The notes below the pieces were generated by a model. It saw only the letters and a list, made by a program, of their open reading frames with translations. It did no database searches and was not told the origin of the DNA. The translations under genes were made by a program, and so were the position numbers. DNA of 64,000 nt from the NCBI GenBank assembly GCA_013791855.1, contig VMTA01000015.1, forward strand, positions 42,504 through 106,503, written 5' to 3'. Numbering within the stretch: the stretch's first letter is position 1; each line of letters opens with the position of its first letter. Shown piece after piece: positions 28,301-37,300 of this stretch. This DNA is from Sideroxydans sp. (GTDB lineage Bacteria > Pseudomonadota > Gammaproteobacteria > Burkholderiales > Gallionellaceae).

Positions 28301-30298
28301 TCTTGGCCAGGTGACGTAGAAGTAGCTCAAGGTATTACTGATTATTTTCACGCACACACCCCCCTATTTATCCATGAAGATTCTCTATGGAATTCCTTAT
28401 TTAAGGGATTTAGTAGAACGCCGACACTATCGGCAGTAATACGGCAAGCCTTGAATGAACAGAAAACCAAGTATCAGTCTATACATTGGGGGCCGGACAC
28501 TGTACGAGCGTACACAGTCATTGGTGACGATGCGGCAAAAGCAGAGCTGATTGATTCATATCGGTCTGCAAGCAATGGTCAAGATAAATTCTGGATATGT
28601 TCGGCGCTAATAGATGCATGGAGCAGCGACAAAGATGTAAGGGATTTTTTCAATCAAGAGTTTTTGAATGCACCTGGCGCTGTTCCCTTCCTCGCCAACT
28701 GGGCTCATATTTTCATCACCGAGCAAGAGTCGCGGCGCGCATGGTTGCTTGAAGCTGCAAGAACAGCAGATACCCGATACATAAGCGCACCACTTACCTA
28801 TTTGCTCGATGAATTCAGGGACGAAGAATGTCGGACTGTCGTAAAGGAAGGTATCTCAAAAGATATTTGGTACTACTCAAAAACCGACTTGCAGAGCAAA
28901 TTTATCGCTGCTTTTCCTGATGACAATGACACGCAAAAGTGGACTTCATTTGCACTTGAACATGTTGATGGCCCCTCCGTCGCCTCATTAGCAATCGGCC
29001 ATGAAAATCACCCAGAAGTCCGTCGAAAATTATTAGCAACTGCGCGCCCCGTCGCTACTGACGCAAGGATTGAAGTATTCCGAGTAATGCGTGAACATCC
29101 TATCCCACCAGAAACCATTGAGCGACTGACCTACTTTATTTTTTCCGAGAGTGATGGCGCGGTGCGAACTTCTGGAGTCTTGGCTCGGTGCATTGTGGCT
29201 CAGCAATTGCCTGCAATTATGGAACCCTTGATGCAGAATCTTCAGGAAGATCTGAATTCTTCGGGAGGATATTATGAGAGGCGGCGGCGCAGTGCCTTCG
29301 CAGGGTTGCTACAGTTGGGTCAATATGAAACCTGTGTTGCAGCCCTCACTCAAGAATCCCCATCATCACTCCACTGGCTCGCTAGTTACCATGAAGCGGA
29401 TAACCTGACTGCCAGGACTATGTTCGAACATTGGGACAATCTACATGGCACTGCGCAGTCACTTGGTAAAACTATCGGAATACCTTGGGATGGACTTGTC
29501 TATAACGGCTCAGCAAGTGAAGCACTGATTAACAGCGCTGCACGTAGCCAATTGGTGGCGTATATAAAATCTATTCCCAACAATAATCGCTCCCCGGAAA
29601 GCTTGTATTTAATGGCTGAACTGTTGCCTAGTTCTTCCGAGCTGAGTACCTGCCTGATCGAAACAATCACTAGTCAAATCCATCGTAATGACACTCAGCC
29701 GGAAGCGCTACGCATTTATGCGGAGCAATTCATGGGAGATGAACAAGCATTAAATGAACTAGGAAATGCATGGGCAGCACCTGATGCCAATACTACGGCC
29801 CCATCAATTTCGGCCCCTAGTTTTATTTATGCCCTAGCTCTTGGTTGGCCGGACAACGCTACTCTTCAGGTTATCGTGCAGCAAAATAGCCAGTCAAAGC
29901 TTCCAATATATATTGCACTGGCACTATGCGGCATCACGGGTGATGAGGACAAAGCGCTTTACTGCATCGACAGAATGATTGAGGTTACCGTGGATAATGG
30001 GCGTGCTATGTCTGCTCCTTATCTGCAAGGATTGCGTCATTGGGCATTTACCCCGTCCGCAACGACGATACTGAATCAGTTGCTCACTGACCCAGATGGC
30101 TCTCGCATGATTACTGCACTAAGACTTCTCAACATTTCAGGAAGACTTGAGAATGAAAATCGCGCAGAAATGATAGAGATGTTTAATGAATATCTTGATG
30201 GGGCGAAAAATATGGCGGATGGAATAGATATTATCGATGGGCAAGCGACTTCGATTGCCCAAGTCGTCGCGCAAGAGCTCTTTATTGCTTATACGTAA
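25397..30298 (+). CDS. NACHT STAND NTPase with N-terminal Mrr-like nuclease domain and helical repeats
   Basis: 1633 residues. Residues ~35-125 are a restriction-endonuclease-like domain: ENFERLVRRLV, then GLDILA with Asp72, then CYQCK with Gln88 and Lys90 (D-QxK, Mrr-type). The NACHT domain follows, with Walker A GDPGFGKST at 307-315, Walker B LLLIDGLDEG at 391-400 and TSRPRGYE at 428-435. The remaining ~1000 residues are helical and HEAT-like, probably the sensor. Bacterial NACHT proteins of this layout defend against phages: the sensor triggers oligomerisation and the effector, here a DNA-cutting domain, acts. The start lacks a clear Shine-Dalgarno. Confidence 0.85.
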   Translation: MLIQDNGPAWLTAPPDGDFPSPPVDTRTQSLPFEELTWENFERLVRRLVAREATISGCWIYGVPGQTQHGLDILADRHQAHGEYSCYQCKRVKEFTGEDIKKAVKKFLDGKWANKSKNFVLCTSIALSKTDQVDEIAAQHSLLAAKGIEFQVWDGSESGQLSERLKSYPDLVDDFFLREWVRRFNGEEAAKSLGEKLDGIELKKLRAQLHGVYATLFLRHDQGLRLGSQRPASLLNRYIAPAVIESRRITTSEFAADASSSGLAEQNSISTERQNPQSPRHPVSKTQEIRIPVTEWFSRHNRSVVLGDPGFGKSTLLRVIALQLLANRDDLIQTSWGELLPVWVSFGGFSSAIQSQPGLSLEDYFDRWLHQNAADDIRLLFKRAIRQGGMLLLIDGLDEGQDANAAKQAMDRISAFLAIHPNPAVLTSRPRGYERVRPDGTWPVTRLGTFDENQIEKFSNMWFEYLEIPSEVISKVDSENLQRAHQRTKDFQKAIQANPRIIELARTPLFCQLLIDIFRYSHHLPEQRIKVYEKIVEMLLSDHPAARIQAAGLSTHAVPRAEDMHEMLMHLALHIQESGGAGVISVADCQTTFCDFLTDDIDGPGLPNYEARHQAKLTIDYALTGLGLIVERSPNELGFFHLTIQEYLAAMAMVRKVEDEQLAWLVRVWNQPQWHEVVLAWFSIRGVDQGKGATQRAIDRLKEAASMPWEKMQFLLLRTELAANDLGLSPREARSVIEEAANQVETTPFQKLRLNLAGQIARGLSSPSVASICENRIANWLPARSEWDRANLIKAFGNWKPADDLLHTLKLALHDESVRCRLAAAESLAKVFLNDQELGNELAEIARNWPDTGVRAAALLSLWKGWPDHSFLNTLAENACHSMDMDLVLTGIEIRVSKGLRSEEDRQKIWHIFTCQNVSYELRGTCLRVLLVGWASDLEFKKLALDRLYESHLLLPSDKEVLLAFLAHSWPGDVEVAQGITDYFHAHTPLFIHEDSLWNSLFKGFSRTPTLSAVIRQALNEQKTKYQSIHWGPDTVRAYTVIGDDAAKAELIDSYRSASNGQDKFWICSALIDAWSSDKDVRDFFNQEFLNAPGAVPFLANWAHIFITEQESRRAWLLEAARTADTRYISAPLTYLLDEFRDEECRTVVKEGISKDIWYYSKTDLQSKFIAAFPDDNDTQKWTSFALEHVDGPSVASLAIGHENHPEVRRKLLATARPVATDARIEVFRVMREHPIPPETIERLTYFIFSESDGAVRTSGVLARCIVAQQLPAIMEPLMQNLQEDLNSSGGYYERRRRSAFAGLLQLGQYETCVAALTQESPSSLHWLASYHEADNLTARTMFEHWDNLHGTAQSLGKTIGIPWDGLVYNGSASEALINSAARSQLVAYIKSIPNNNRSPESLYLMAELLPSSSELSTCLIETITSQIHRNDTQPEALRIYAEQFMGDEQALNELGNAWAAPDANTTAPSISAPSFIYALALGWPDNATLQVIVQQNSQSKLPIYIALALCGITGDEDKALYCIDRMIEVTVDNGRAMSAPYLQGLRHWAFTPSATTILNQLLTDPDGSRMITALRLLNISGRLENENRAEMIEMFNEYLDGAKNMADGIDIIDGQATSIAQVVAQELFIAYT

Positions 30299-30435
30299 TT
30301 TGGGCAATACGAAATGAAAGTTGAGAGCGTCAGAAAGTTTGCATATAGCAGCTGGCTAGTCGCAAGGAGCGGATTGACTGCTATGGATGAGGAATCGACT
30401 ATATCCCTCAATTACATTTTTAATGATAATTAAAG

Positions 30436-31440
30436 CTAGCGTAGCAATTCACCCTTGAGGGTGACACGATCAAAACTAAATACATGCTCCGCTGGGCTCT
30501 CTTCGCACCTACCTACAAAGCGATTGGGGAATTCCTTCTTGCCTTCTAGGATTTCCACTTTCCCTGAACAAATGGGACAAATCCCTGCGTAACGCACCAA
30601 TCGAATTCTTTTCGTATTCCCTCCTGCCTCTTTCACAAGTTCCATTAAGACATTGTGTTCCCGCAGTGAAACCATAGATTCCGGTGCTTTGATAATTCGC
30701 CAGTCCAATAGTCTGACGAGCGGTGAAATCAACGAATAGCACACCCAAACAACTAATGAAGTAGAAAGAATGGTGGTTACTATCGTCTGCAAACTGAGAT
30801 TGTCAGAGTAGACAAGAACGATCCAAGCCATCGCTATGAACATCACAATAATCAGAAAGCTAGTTAGCCCAAAACCGACCAACAGCCAACGCCTCCAACC
30901 TTCGAGTGAATATCCGCCCTCAAGGAGTTTTTTTATCCACCAAGCAGGTCGCGGGGTGATCTCTGGAATGTAACTAATCATAGTTGATGAATGCGTTGGC
31001 TCAGTCGTTCCAACATCTTCTTCACTAGATATTGGTCTCATCTCGAAGTAATACATTGAAGGATTGCCAGCACCACCAGCGCTTTTGTCTTTCACTGGCC
31101 ATAGATAATGGCTCAGTCCATGTTGAGAAAAGAACTTTTGTAATCCCTGCTCTCGATCAACCAATGTTCGTTCAGTAAGCGTTTTCCATGGCCCTGAAAG
31201 AGCGGAACCTGGGCTTTTTTCAGTAACGACTCCCCCATCTGCTTCCACTTGTAGCGACGTGGAGGATATTTTCAAGTCCTCCCCCTTCTCGATTCGCTCA
31301 AGGGTCAAGGTTATCAAGCCACGAAGGACATCAAATGGCTTCCCAGAAGCACCGTGTCGCTGAATATATTCGCTGAGGCAAAGCAGCAATTCGCGCAAAT
31401 TCAAATCTTCAGTGGCATCAGCCTGGTTTTGTAAGGTCAT
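30436..31440 (-). CDS. Unknown two-TM protein with C-terminal zinc-ribbon
   Basis: 334 residues. The N-terminal ~175 are soluble. Two strong TM helices follow (LLVGFGLTSFLIIVMFIAMAW and TIVTTILSTSLVVWVCYSLI), then a cytoplasmic tail with GICPICSGKVEI and a later GRCEESPAEHVF, a likely zinc-binding pair. No family is recognised. It is divergent from the CoiA-like gene with 113 bases between them. Confidence 0.65.
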   Translation of the reverse strand: MTLQNQADATEDLNLRELLLCLSEYIQRHGASGKPFDVLRGLITLTLERIEKGEDLKISSTSLQVEADGGVVTEKSPGSALSGPWKTLTERTLVDREQGLQKFFSQHGLSHYLWPVKDKSAGGAGNPSMYYFEMRPISSEEDVGTTEPTHSSTMISYIPEITPRPAWWIKKLLEGGYSLEGWRRWLLVGFGLTSFLIIVMFIAMAWIVLVYSDNLSLQTIVTTILSTSLVVWVCYSLISPLVRLLDWRIIKAPESMVSLREHNVLMELVKEAGGNTKRIRLVRYAGICPICSGKVEILEGKKEFPNRFVGRCEESPAEHVFSFDRVTLKGELLR

Positions 31441-31553
31441 GATTTGTATGTATTCGTTAACTATCCGAAACTGTTTTTACACTGTTTTCGGCTATTTTAG
31501 TCGCATGTGGCTCGCTATGTTTGCTCCTGTTATTAACTTAACCGGAGATCAAA

Positions 31554-32435
31554 ATGATTCACACACTGAGTAGCACAATGGTTTTTGCGCTTGCCCAAGA
31601 TGGACGGGCTGTTCATATAGACGAAGTACCCAATGGGAGTAAGTGCGAATGCTTATGTCCCGCATGTCAGTCTCCCCTAATAGCCAAAAATGGAGGAGAA
31701 GAACGCGCTCATCACTTTGCGCATGATGGAAGAGTTGAAGATCAGTTCTGCTCTGAAACCGCATTACATTTTGCGGCCAAGCAAATCGTTGCGGACAACA
31801 AGAATGTGTTGCTCCCCAGCCCAACTCTTTTGAGTAGCGAGGGCGGTTCAATCATGGAGTTCAGTGAGGTATTGATTGAACACAGGCTGAATATAAGTAC
31901 AGATGACCACTTACATATAGTGGCTGACTGCTTTGGTGTTTCAGGATCAAAGTCCCTCATCATTGAAATCGCTGTCCATCATGAAGTCGATCTAACTAAG
32001 TTGATGAAGATTGAGTCGCTGGGCATTCCTTCTATCGAGATTAGCTTGAGGGACTTTGCTAATATTTCGTGGAACTGGGAAAGTCTTACCCACCAGGTTC
32101 TATATAGCGCTCAACGCCGAAAATGGCTATGGCAGCCCATCACTGATTCCGAAGAACTCAGCGTTGAGGAGGAAATAGTCACTCCAGTGTTGGAGACCAA
32201 TCAGAAAGAGTGGATCTTTGATATTGGTGGACGTTGGGTCTGGGTAAAGAAACTTCCATACGGAAATATCAAGGTATTCCATAGACCGAACGACTATGTC
32301 AGAAATATTGTTCAGCCGTTATGCCAGAACCGAGGATTTTGGAATCCAAAATACAATTGCTGGGTAGTGTTTGATCGGTTTCAAGACGATGTACTTAGCT
32401 CTTTATCTCAATCAGGGCGGATTCTGTCCCATTAA
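31554..32435 (+). CDS. CoiA-like protein
   Basis: 293 residues. The start has the CoiA-family zinc finger CECLCPACQSPLIAKNGGE followed by RAHHFAHDG, and then SETALHFAAKQIV. The nuclease-like core would include LIIEIAVHHEVD (Glu in a strand). CoiA was named for competence in Gram-positives, but family members are widespread on islands with no link to transformation. GGAGA stands upstream of the ATG. It is divergent from the zinc-ribbon membrane protein and convergent with the HEPN-like gene. Confidence 0.7.
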   Translation: MIHTLSSTMVFALAQDGRAVHIDEVPNGSKCECLCPACQSPLIAKNGGEERAHHFAHDGRVEDQFCSETALHFAAKQIVADNKNVLLPSPTLLSSEGGSIMEFSEVLIEHRLNISTDDHLHIVADCFGVSGSKSLIIEIAVHHEVDLTKLMKIESLGIPSIEISLRDFANISWNWESLTHQVLYSAQRRKWLWQPITDSEELSVEEEIVTPVLETNQKEWIFDIGGRWVWVKKLPYGNIKVFHRPNDYVRNIVQPLCQNRGFWNPKYNCWVVFDRFQDDVLSSLSQSGRILSH

Positions 32436-32523
32436 TAAAAATTGCTAACGACCAGTATTTTCGTCTACTTCAATTTTGAGTATCCAACCTAAGGGAGTCC
32501 CTATCTAGACTCCCTTAGCTCAC

Positions 32524-33756
32524 TCATTTTTCATGATCTGCTTTGGAAGCGATTTCTCGCAATACCCAATTCATTATCGCCTTCCGCAGAAGGCGTGAAG
32601 CGGAGAAATCAAAATTGAAATTTTTTGTTTGTGTATGGTCAGATAGACCCAAGCTCCACTTACTTGACTGGTATTCCCCAAGAGGGAATTGGCCTCCATG
32701 AAAGTGTGCCGAACGAACAGATGAATATAGATAATTCAATAATTCATTGGCACTTTCATTGAGCTCTGCTTCTTTCCTAATGAATTCACTAAAGCTGGAA
32801 GAATAGCCGCTGACTTTTTGAACAACTGCTTCAACAGCGCCAACCATATAGGAAAGTCGAATAGTAGGAAACTCACGCCCAGCCACTAGTGCTGTTTGAT
32901 AAAGTCTCGCACATGAATCAAATGCCTCTTTTACATTCTCTGGGCATTTTTCAAGCCCTCTTAATATTTTCCGAGTTTCCACAGGGCACTTTAATAGTCC
33001 AGGATGTCGCGCCTCATCCAAAACGCTCCCTGCATATTCACCAAGACGTGATTCACTTTTTTTCTTAGGCATTTTAAGTGGGGGATTGGGCGAAGCAAAC
33101 CCAAGGGGTTCAAGTTTAGAAACCAGTTTTCCTGTCTCATCCTCCGCATAAAACCATCTCATCCCACTGATTGGACTATATAACGCAACATCTAGTATCA
33201 ATGACAATCTAGCGGCATAAAGTAAAGCCCGTTCAGTAGCAATATCACTGCCGTGAATTTGATCTATAGCCTCGACTTCTTGATCGAGGATTAAATATCT
33301 TTCGGCATCCCTAAGAAAAGAATTTGAATCCTCTGACATCGCAGGTGCGAATCGAAATCCTGGCAGCCAATACTCGCCATCGAGATCCGCCCCAATTCGG
33401 CAGAAATAATGCCTATAAAAATACTTAGTTGAAATCCCAGATAATGCGGCTACTAGCACTTCATTAACAAATTTCGTAGCAGCGGCACCCCACTCGACCT
33501 CTGGAATCGTGTCAGAACTAACATCTAAATGACCCAATGCTCCATCTTTACCGACTAATATTTTCCAAATCAGCAGCTCAGAACCCGTACTAATCTGCAA
33601 TGGGAATTTAAGCTGAATTTCATAGTTACCATCTTCTCTATAACCTGCTTGCCCTTCAGGAGAAAAGAACCTGCCCGACAGCTTCCTGTAAGCCGCATGA
33701 AAATATTCCAGGAATATTTCACGCTTATCACTATCTAAATTTAGAGTTATTTCCAT
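32524..33756 (-). CDS. HEPN-like protein (ApeA-like C-terminus)
   Basis: 410 residues. The N-terminal half is mixed alpha/beta. Near residue 305, RLSYMVGAVEAVVQKVSG begins a helical bundle and SSVRSAHFHGG near 350 provides an Rx4H motif of the HEPN RNase type. The layout (variable N-terminal sensor, HEPN C-terminus) resembles ApeA-like antiphage proteins. This is motif-level inference; an alternative is a structural helical domain. Adenine-rich and AT-rich composition fits the island. Confidence 0.6.
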   Translation of the reverse strand: MEITLNLDSDKREIFLEYFHAAYRKLSGRFFSPEGQAGYREDGNYEIQLKFPLQISTGSELLIWKILVGKDGALGHLDVSSDTIPEVEWGAAATKFVNEVLVAALSGISTKYFYRHYFCRIGADLDGEYWLPGFRFAPAMSEDSNSFLRDAERYLILDQEVEAIDQIHGSDIATERALLYAARLSLILDVALYSPISGMRWFYAEDETGKLVSKLEPLGFASPNPPLKMPKKKSESRLGEYAGSVLDEARHPGLLKCPVETRKILRGLEKCPENVKEAFDSCARLYQTALVAGREFPTIRLSYMVGAVEAVVQKVSGYSSSFSEFIRKEAELNESANELLNYLYSSVRSAHFHGGQFPLGEYQSSKWSLGLSDHTQTKNFNFDFSASRLLRKAIMNWVLREIASKADHEK

Positions 33757-33983
33757 GTATTCTGTTTCGAATTCTGTCGCGATGAAAATTGCGTTTTGTC
33801 ACGACCATGTCAAGAATCAATGAAGAACGCTTTCTGAATTTATTCAGAACCTGATTGTTGTCTCCGAAGCATTTTCTTCGCAGCGAAAATTGAGCTTGTA
33901 TATCCCTTACGAACCATTATTGCTTGTTCAATGCCCATTTCAGATTCTAAATACATACATTTCGTTGACCATATCTAGCCAGC

Positions 33984-34229
33984 TTAAGTTTGTCTACACG
34001 CAATTTGGCCTATATATATTTCCAATTCATCGCACGAAGTAGAATTTTTCGCGTGACTATATTTTTCAGAAACAAATAGATAGCAAACCAACACCCATCT
34101 ATGCTTCGCCGCTATAATTGCCCCTCGAATGGGGGCAGTTACTTCTTCTTTTACAAAACTTAATGAATATTGGCCAATATTTATGGCAGTTTGATACACG
34201 TTCACGACAGCAATAATTAATTTCCCCAT
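33984..34229 (-). CDS. Possible small protein at island right end
   Basis: 81 residues from ATG 34229, with no recognised family. An AGGAGG Shine-Dalgarno lies 10 bases upstream, and those six bases are the complement of 34240-34245, that is, the attachment core itself. Mildly hydrophobic stretches (LIIAVVNVYQTAINIG, WVLVCYLFV) suggest membrane contact. The longer frame to 34307 would read through the tRNA remnant and is unlikely. It may be a chance frame. Confidence 0.35.
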   Translation of the reverse strand: MGKLIIAVVNVYQTAINIGQYSLSFVKEEVTAPIRGAIIAAKHRWVLVCYLFVSEKYSHAKNSTSCDELEIYIGQIACRQT

Positions 34230-34239
34230 GCAATTGAGA

Positions 34240-34248
34240 CCTCCTAAG
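34240..34248 (+). repeat. attR core, CCTCCTAAG
   Basis: Right copy of the 9-bp core also found at 18556-18564. It falls in the anticodon loop of the tRNA 3' half. Confidence 0.8.
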
Positions 34249-34284
34249 GGGCAATTACCGGTTCGATTCCTGTCGAGGACACCA
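34240..34284 (+). pseudogene. 3' half of host tRNA-Arg(CCU), split by the island
   Basis: It contains the loop CTCCTAA, GGGGC, the variable region, T arm ACCGG-TTCGATT-CCTGT, acceptor CGAGGAC, discriminator A and CCA. It pairs with the half at 18526. The T stem has one C-T mismatch (third pair) that is absent in the island tRNA (ACAGG/CCTGT), consistent with decay after loss of function. No 5' tRNA half precedes it, so neither island junction restores a complete tRNA. Confidence 0.88.
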
Positions 34285-34309
34285 CACAATGCGGCACAGG
34301 GAGTCACAC

Positions 34310-37300
34310 ATGAACGACCCCGATGATCAACGCAATAAACCCGCCGACATATTCAAAGTCGTCGTCATCTATGCGCTCTTCGCCGCCACCTGGATCTTGC
34401 TGTCCGACTGGATAGTGGAGCGTTTCTTCCATGGCCATGACACGCACGCTGTAATGCAATCCATCAAGGGGCTACTGTTCGTTTCGGCCACCTCTATCCT
34501 GCTCTACTACTTACTGAAACGCCTGCATGCCGGAGCGTTCGAACAGCACGACACCGCACGGGGCGGGTTGTTCGACTGGCTGCACTGGCAACGCTATCTG
34601 TTCGCCTTCGTCATCACCATCGTGACCTTGCTAATCCGGCAGGATATCGCCGTCTCCTTCGACGAACACCCCTTGCTGTTGCTATTCATGTTCCCTATCG
34701 CCCTCAGCGCGGTGTTCGTCGGTTTCGGCCCCGGTCTGCTGGCGACCGCGCTCTGCGTCGCGGGTTTGAGTTATTTTGCCATCCCACCGCTCGGCAGTCT
34801 CGCCATCAAGGAATCGCACAATCTGATCCAGATGGGCTTCCTCGCCGCAGGCGGTCTGCTGGTCAGCTACCTCAGCATGATGCTGCATGACGCGCGGCAT
34901 CGCTCGGACAGCGAACGCCGCAAGGCCGAGGCCCACCTGACCGACAAGCTGCGCGCCATGAGCCTGCTCGACAGCATCGCCGAAGGTTCATCCGACGCCA
35001 TTTTCGCCAAGGATACGGAAGGGCGTTACATGCTATGCAACACGGCCACCGCGCGCTTTGCAGGAAAATCCGTCATCGAAGTGCTGGGCAACGACGACAC
35101 CGTGCTGTTCCCGCCGGAGCAGGCTGCCCACATCCAGCTCAGCGATCGCCAGGTGATGCAAGACGACCGCGTCATCACCATCCAGGAGACACTCGACACC
35201 CGCGACGGTAGCCGTTCTTTCACGGCAACCAAAGGCCCGCTGCACGACCAGACTGGCAAAGTGATCGGTCTGTTCGGCATTTCGCACGACATCACGGCGC
35301 TCAAGATGACCGAGCACGCCTTGCGTCACGAACGCGACACCACCCAGCGCTACCTGGACACGGTGCAGAACATCATGCTCGCACTCGACAGCGAAGGCCG
35401 CGTCAGCATGCTCAACCGCTACGGCTGCGAGTTGCTCGGTTACCGCGAGACCGACCTGCTCGGCTACAACTGGTTCCAGACCTGCCTGCCGCAGCCGGAA
35501 GGCATGCAAGCCGTTTATCCGGTGTACCTGCAGCTCATGTCCGGCAAGGTCGAGGCAGCCGAGCGGTTCGAGAACGAGGTGCTGTGCCGCGACGGCAGCC
35601 GGCGCACGATCTCCTGGCACAACGGATATCTCAGGAACGATGCCGGCAACATCGTCGGCACACTCAGCTCGGGCGAGGATGTCACGGCCCGCAAACAGGC
35701 CGAAGACCAGTTGCGCAAACTCTCAATGGCAGTGGAGCAGAGCCCAGAGAGCATCGTCATCACCAACCTCGACGCCGAAATCGAATACGTGAACGAGGCC
35801 TTCGTGCGCAACACCGGCTACCGCCGCGAGGAAGTCATCGGCAAGAACCCGCGCGTGCTGCAATCCGGAAAGACGACGAAAACCACTTATGAGGCGATGT
35901 GGAAAAACCTGACCGCAGGCGACACATGGGAAGGCGAGCTCTACAACAAGCGCAAGGACGGCAGCGATTACGTGGAACATGTGAGCATCAGCCCCATCCG
36001 CGAATCGGACGGGCGCATCACGCATTATGTGGCGGTGAAGGAAGACATCACCCAGAAGCAAAAGGTGGAGGCTGAGCTTAACCGGCTGGCCTTCTACGAC
36101 ACGCTCACCGGCCTGCCCAACCGCGCCCTGTTGCTGGAGCGCATGGCGCAGATGATCGCCCTCACCCGCCGCTCACAGCATTGCAGTGCGCTGATTTCGT
36201 TCAACATCGACAACTTCAAAACCATCAATGATGCCGGCGGACAGGCATTGGGGGATGCGCTGTTACAGGCCGTCGGCCAACGCCTGGATGCCATCATGCG
36301 AGAAGGCGATGTGGTGGCGCGCGTCGCTGGTGACGAGTTCGGTATCCTGCTGACCGACCTGTCCGCCAGCCGCGAGGAGGCATCGCACTTTACCCAGCAT
36401 ATCGCGGAGAAGATCCATGCCAGCCTGCAGCTAGCCTTCAAGGTCGGGCAGGAACCTGTCAGCATCACGGCCTGTCTCGGCATCGCCCTGTTCCCGGACG
36501 GCGAGCAAGACGCGCCGCTGGATGTGCTGCGCCGCGTCAACACCGCCCTGCACCACGCCAAATCGCGCGGCAAGGACCAGACCGCTTTCTACGAAGGAGC
36601 CTTAGACGAGGCTGCGCATTATCGCTTCGAGATCGAGCGCGACCTGCGCCATGCTCTTGATACAGGCGAACTGCGCGCGTTCCTGCAACTGCAGGTGGAT
36701 GCGAAAGGCAAGACCGTCGGTGCCGAGGCACTCATACGCTGGCAACATCCGCAACGCGGCCTGATCGCGCCCAGCGCATTCATCCCGATCGCGGAAGAGT
36801 CCAACCTCATCATCGACATCGGAAACTGGATGCTGAATCAGGTGTGCGCCATGCTGGCGCGGGCTGACATGATCGGTTGCAGCGGGCGGATCGCTGTGAA
36901 CATCAGTCCGCGCCACTTCCGCCAATCCGACTTCGTCGACCAGATCAAACAGGTACTGACTAGTAGCGGCGCTGACCCGACCCACCTCACGCTGGAAGTG
37001 ACCGAAGGCATGCTGATCGACAACCTGCAGGACGTGGTCGCCAAGATGGTGGAACTGAGTGCGCTGGGCATCCATTTTTCGATGGACGATTTCGGCACCG
37101 GCTATTCCTCGCTCTCCTACCTCAAACAGCTACCCATCCATGAGCTCAAGATCGACAAGACCTTCGTGCAGGACATGACGACCGACCCGAACGATGCTGC
37201 ACTGGTCGATATCATCCTATCGGTGGCGAAACACTTGCACCTCAAGGTGGTAGCTGAAGGCGTGGAGGCGCAGGAACAGGCGGACTTCCTTAATCAGCGC

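Larger units (their letters stand above)
18565..34239. mobile_element. Genomic island in tRNA-Arg(CCU), about 15.7 kb, no integrase seen
   Basis: The island is bounded by 9-bp core repeats that split a host tRNA in its anticodon loop. Its base composition is visibly more AT-rich than both flanks. It holds a small HTH-like protein, a replacement intron-bearing tRNA, and a defence-like cargo (AbiH, NACHT-nuclease, CoiA-like, HEPN-like, HExxH proteins). No tyrosine or serine recombinase, transposase, relaxase or phage structural gene was found in the translated frames. Movement in trans by another element's recombinase, or loss of the integrase, is inferred. Confidence 0.8.

Noticed and set aside
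18526..34284. Trans-spliced split tRNA made from the two host halves
   Set aside because: No complementary leader sequences flank the halves as in archaeal split tRNAs, and a complete cargo tRNA exists.
34230..34307. Extension of the right-end small frame to 34307
   Set aside because: It would read antisense through the tRNA 3' half; the internal ATG at 34229 has the Shine-Dalgarno.
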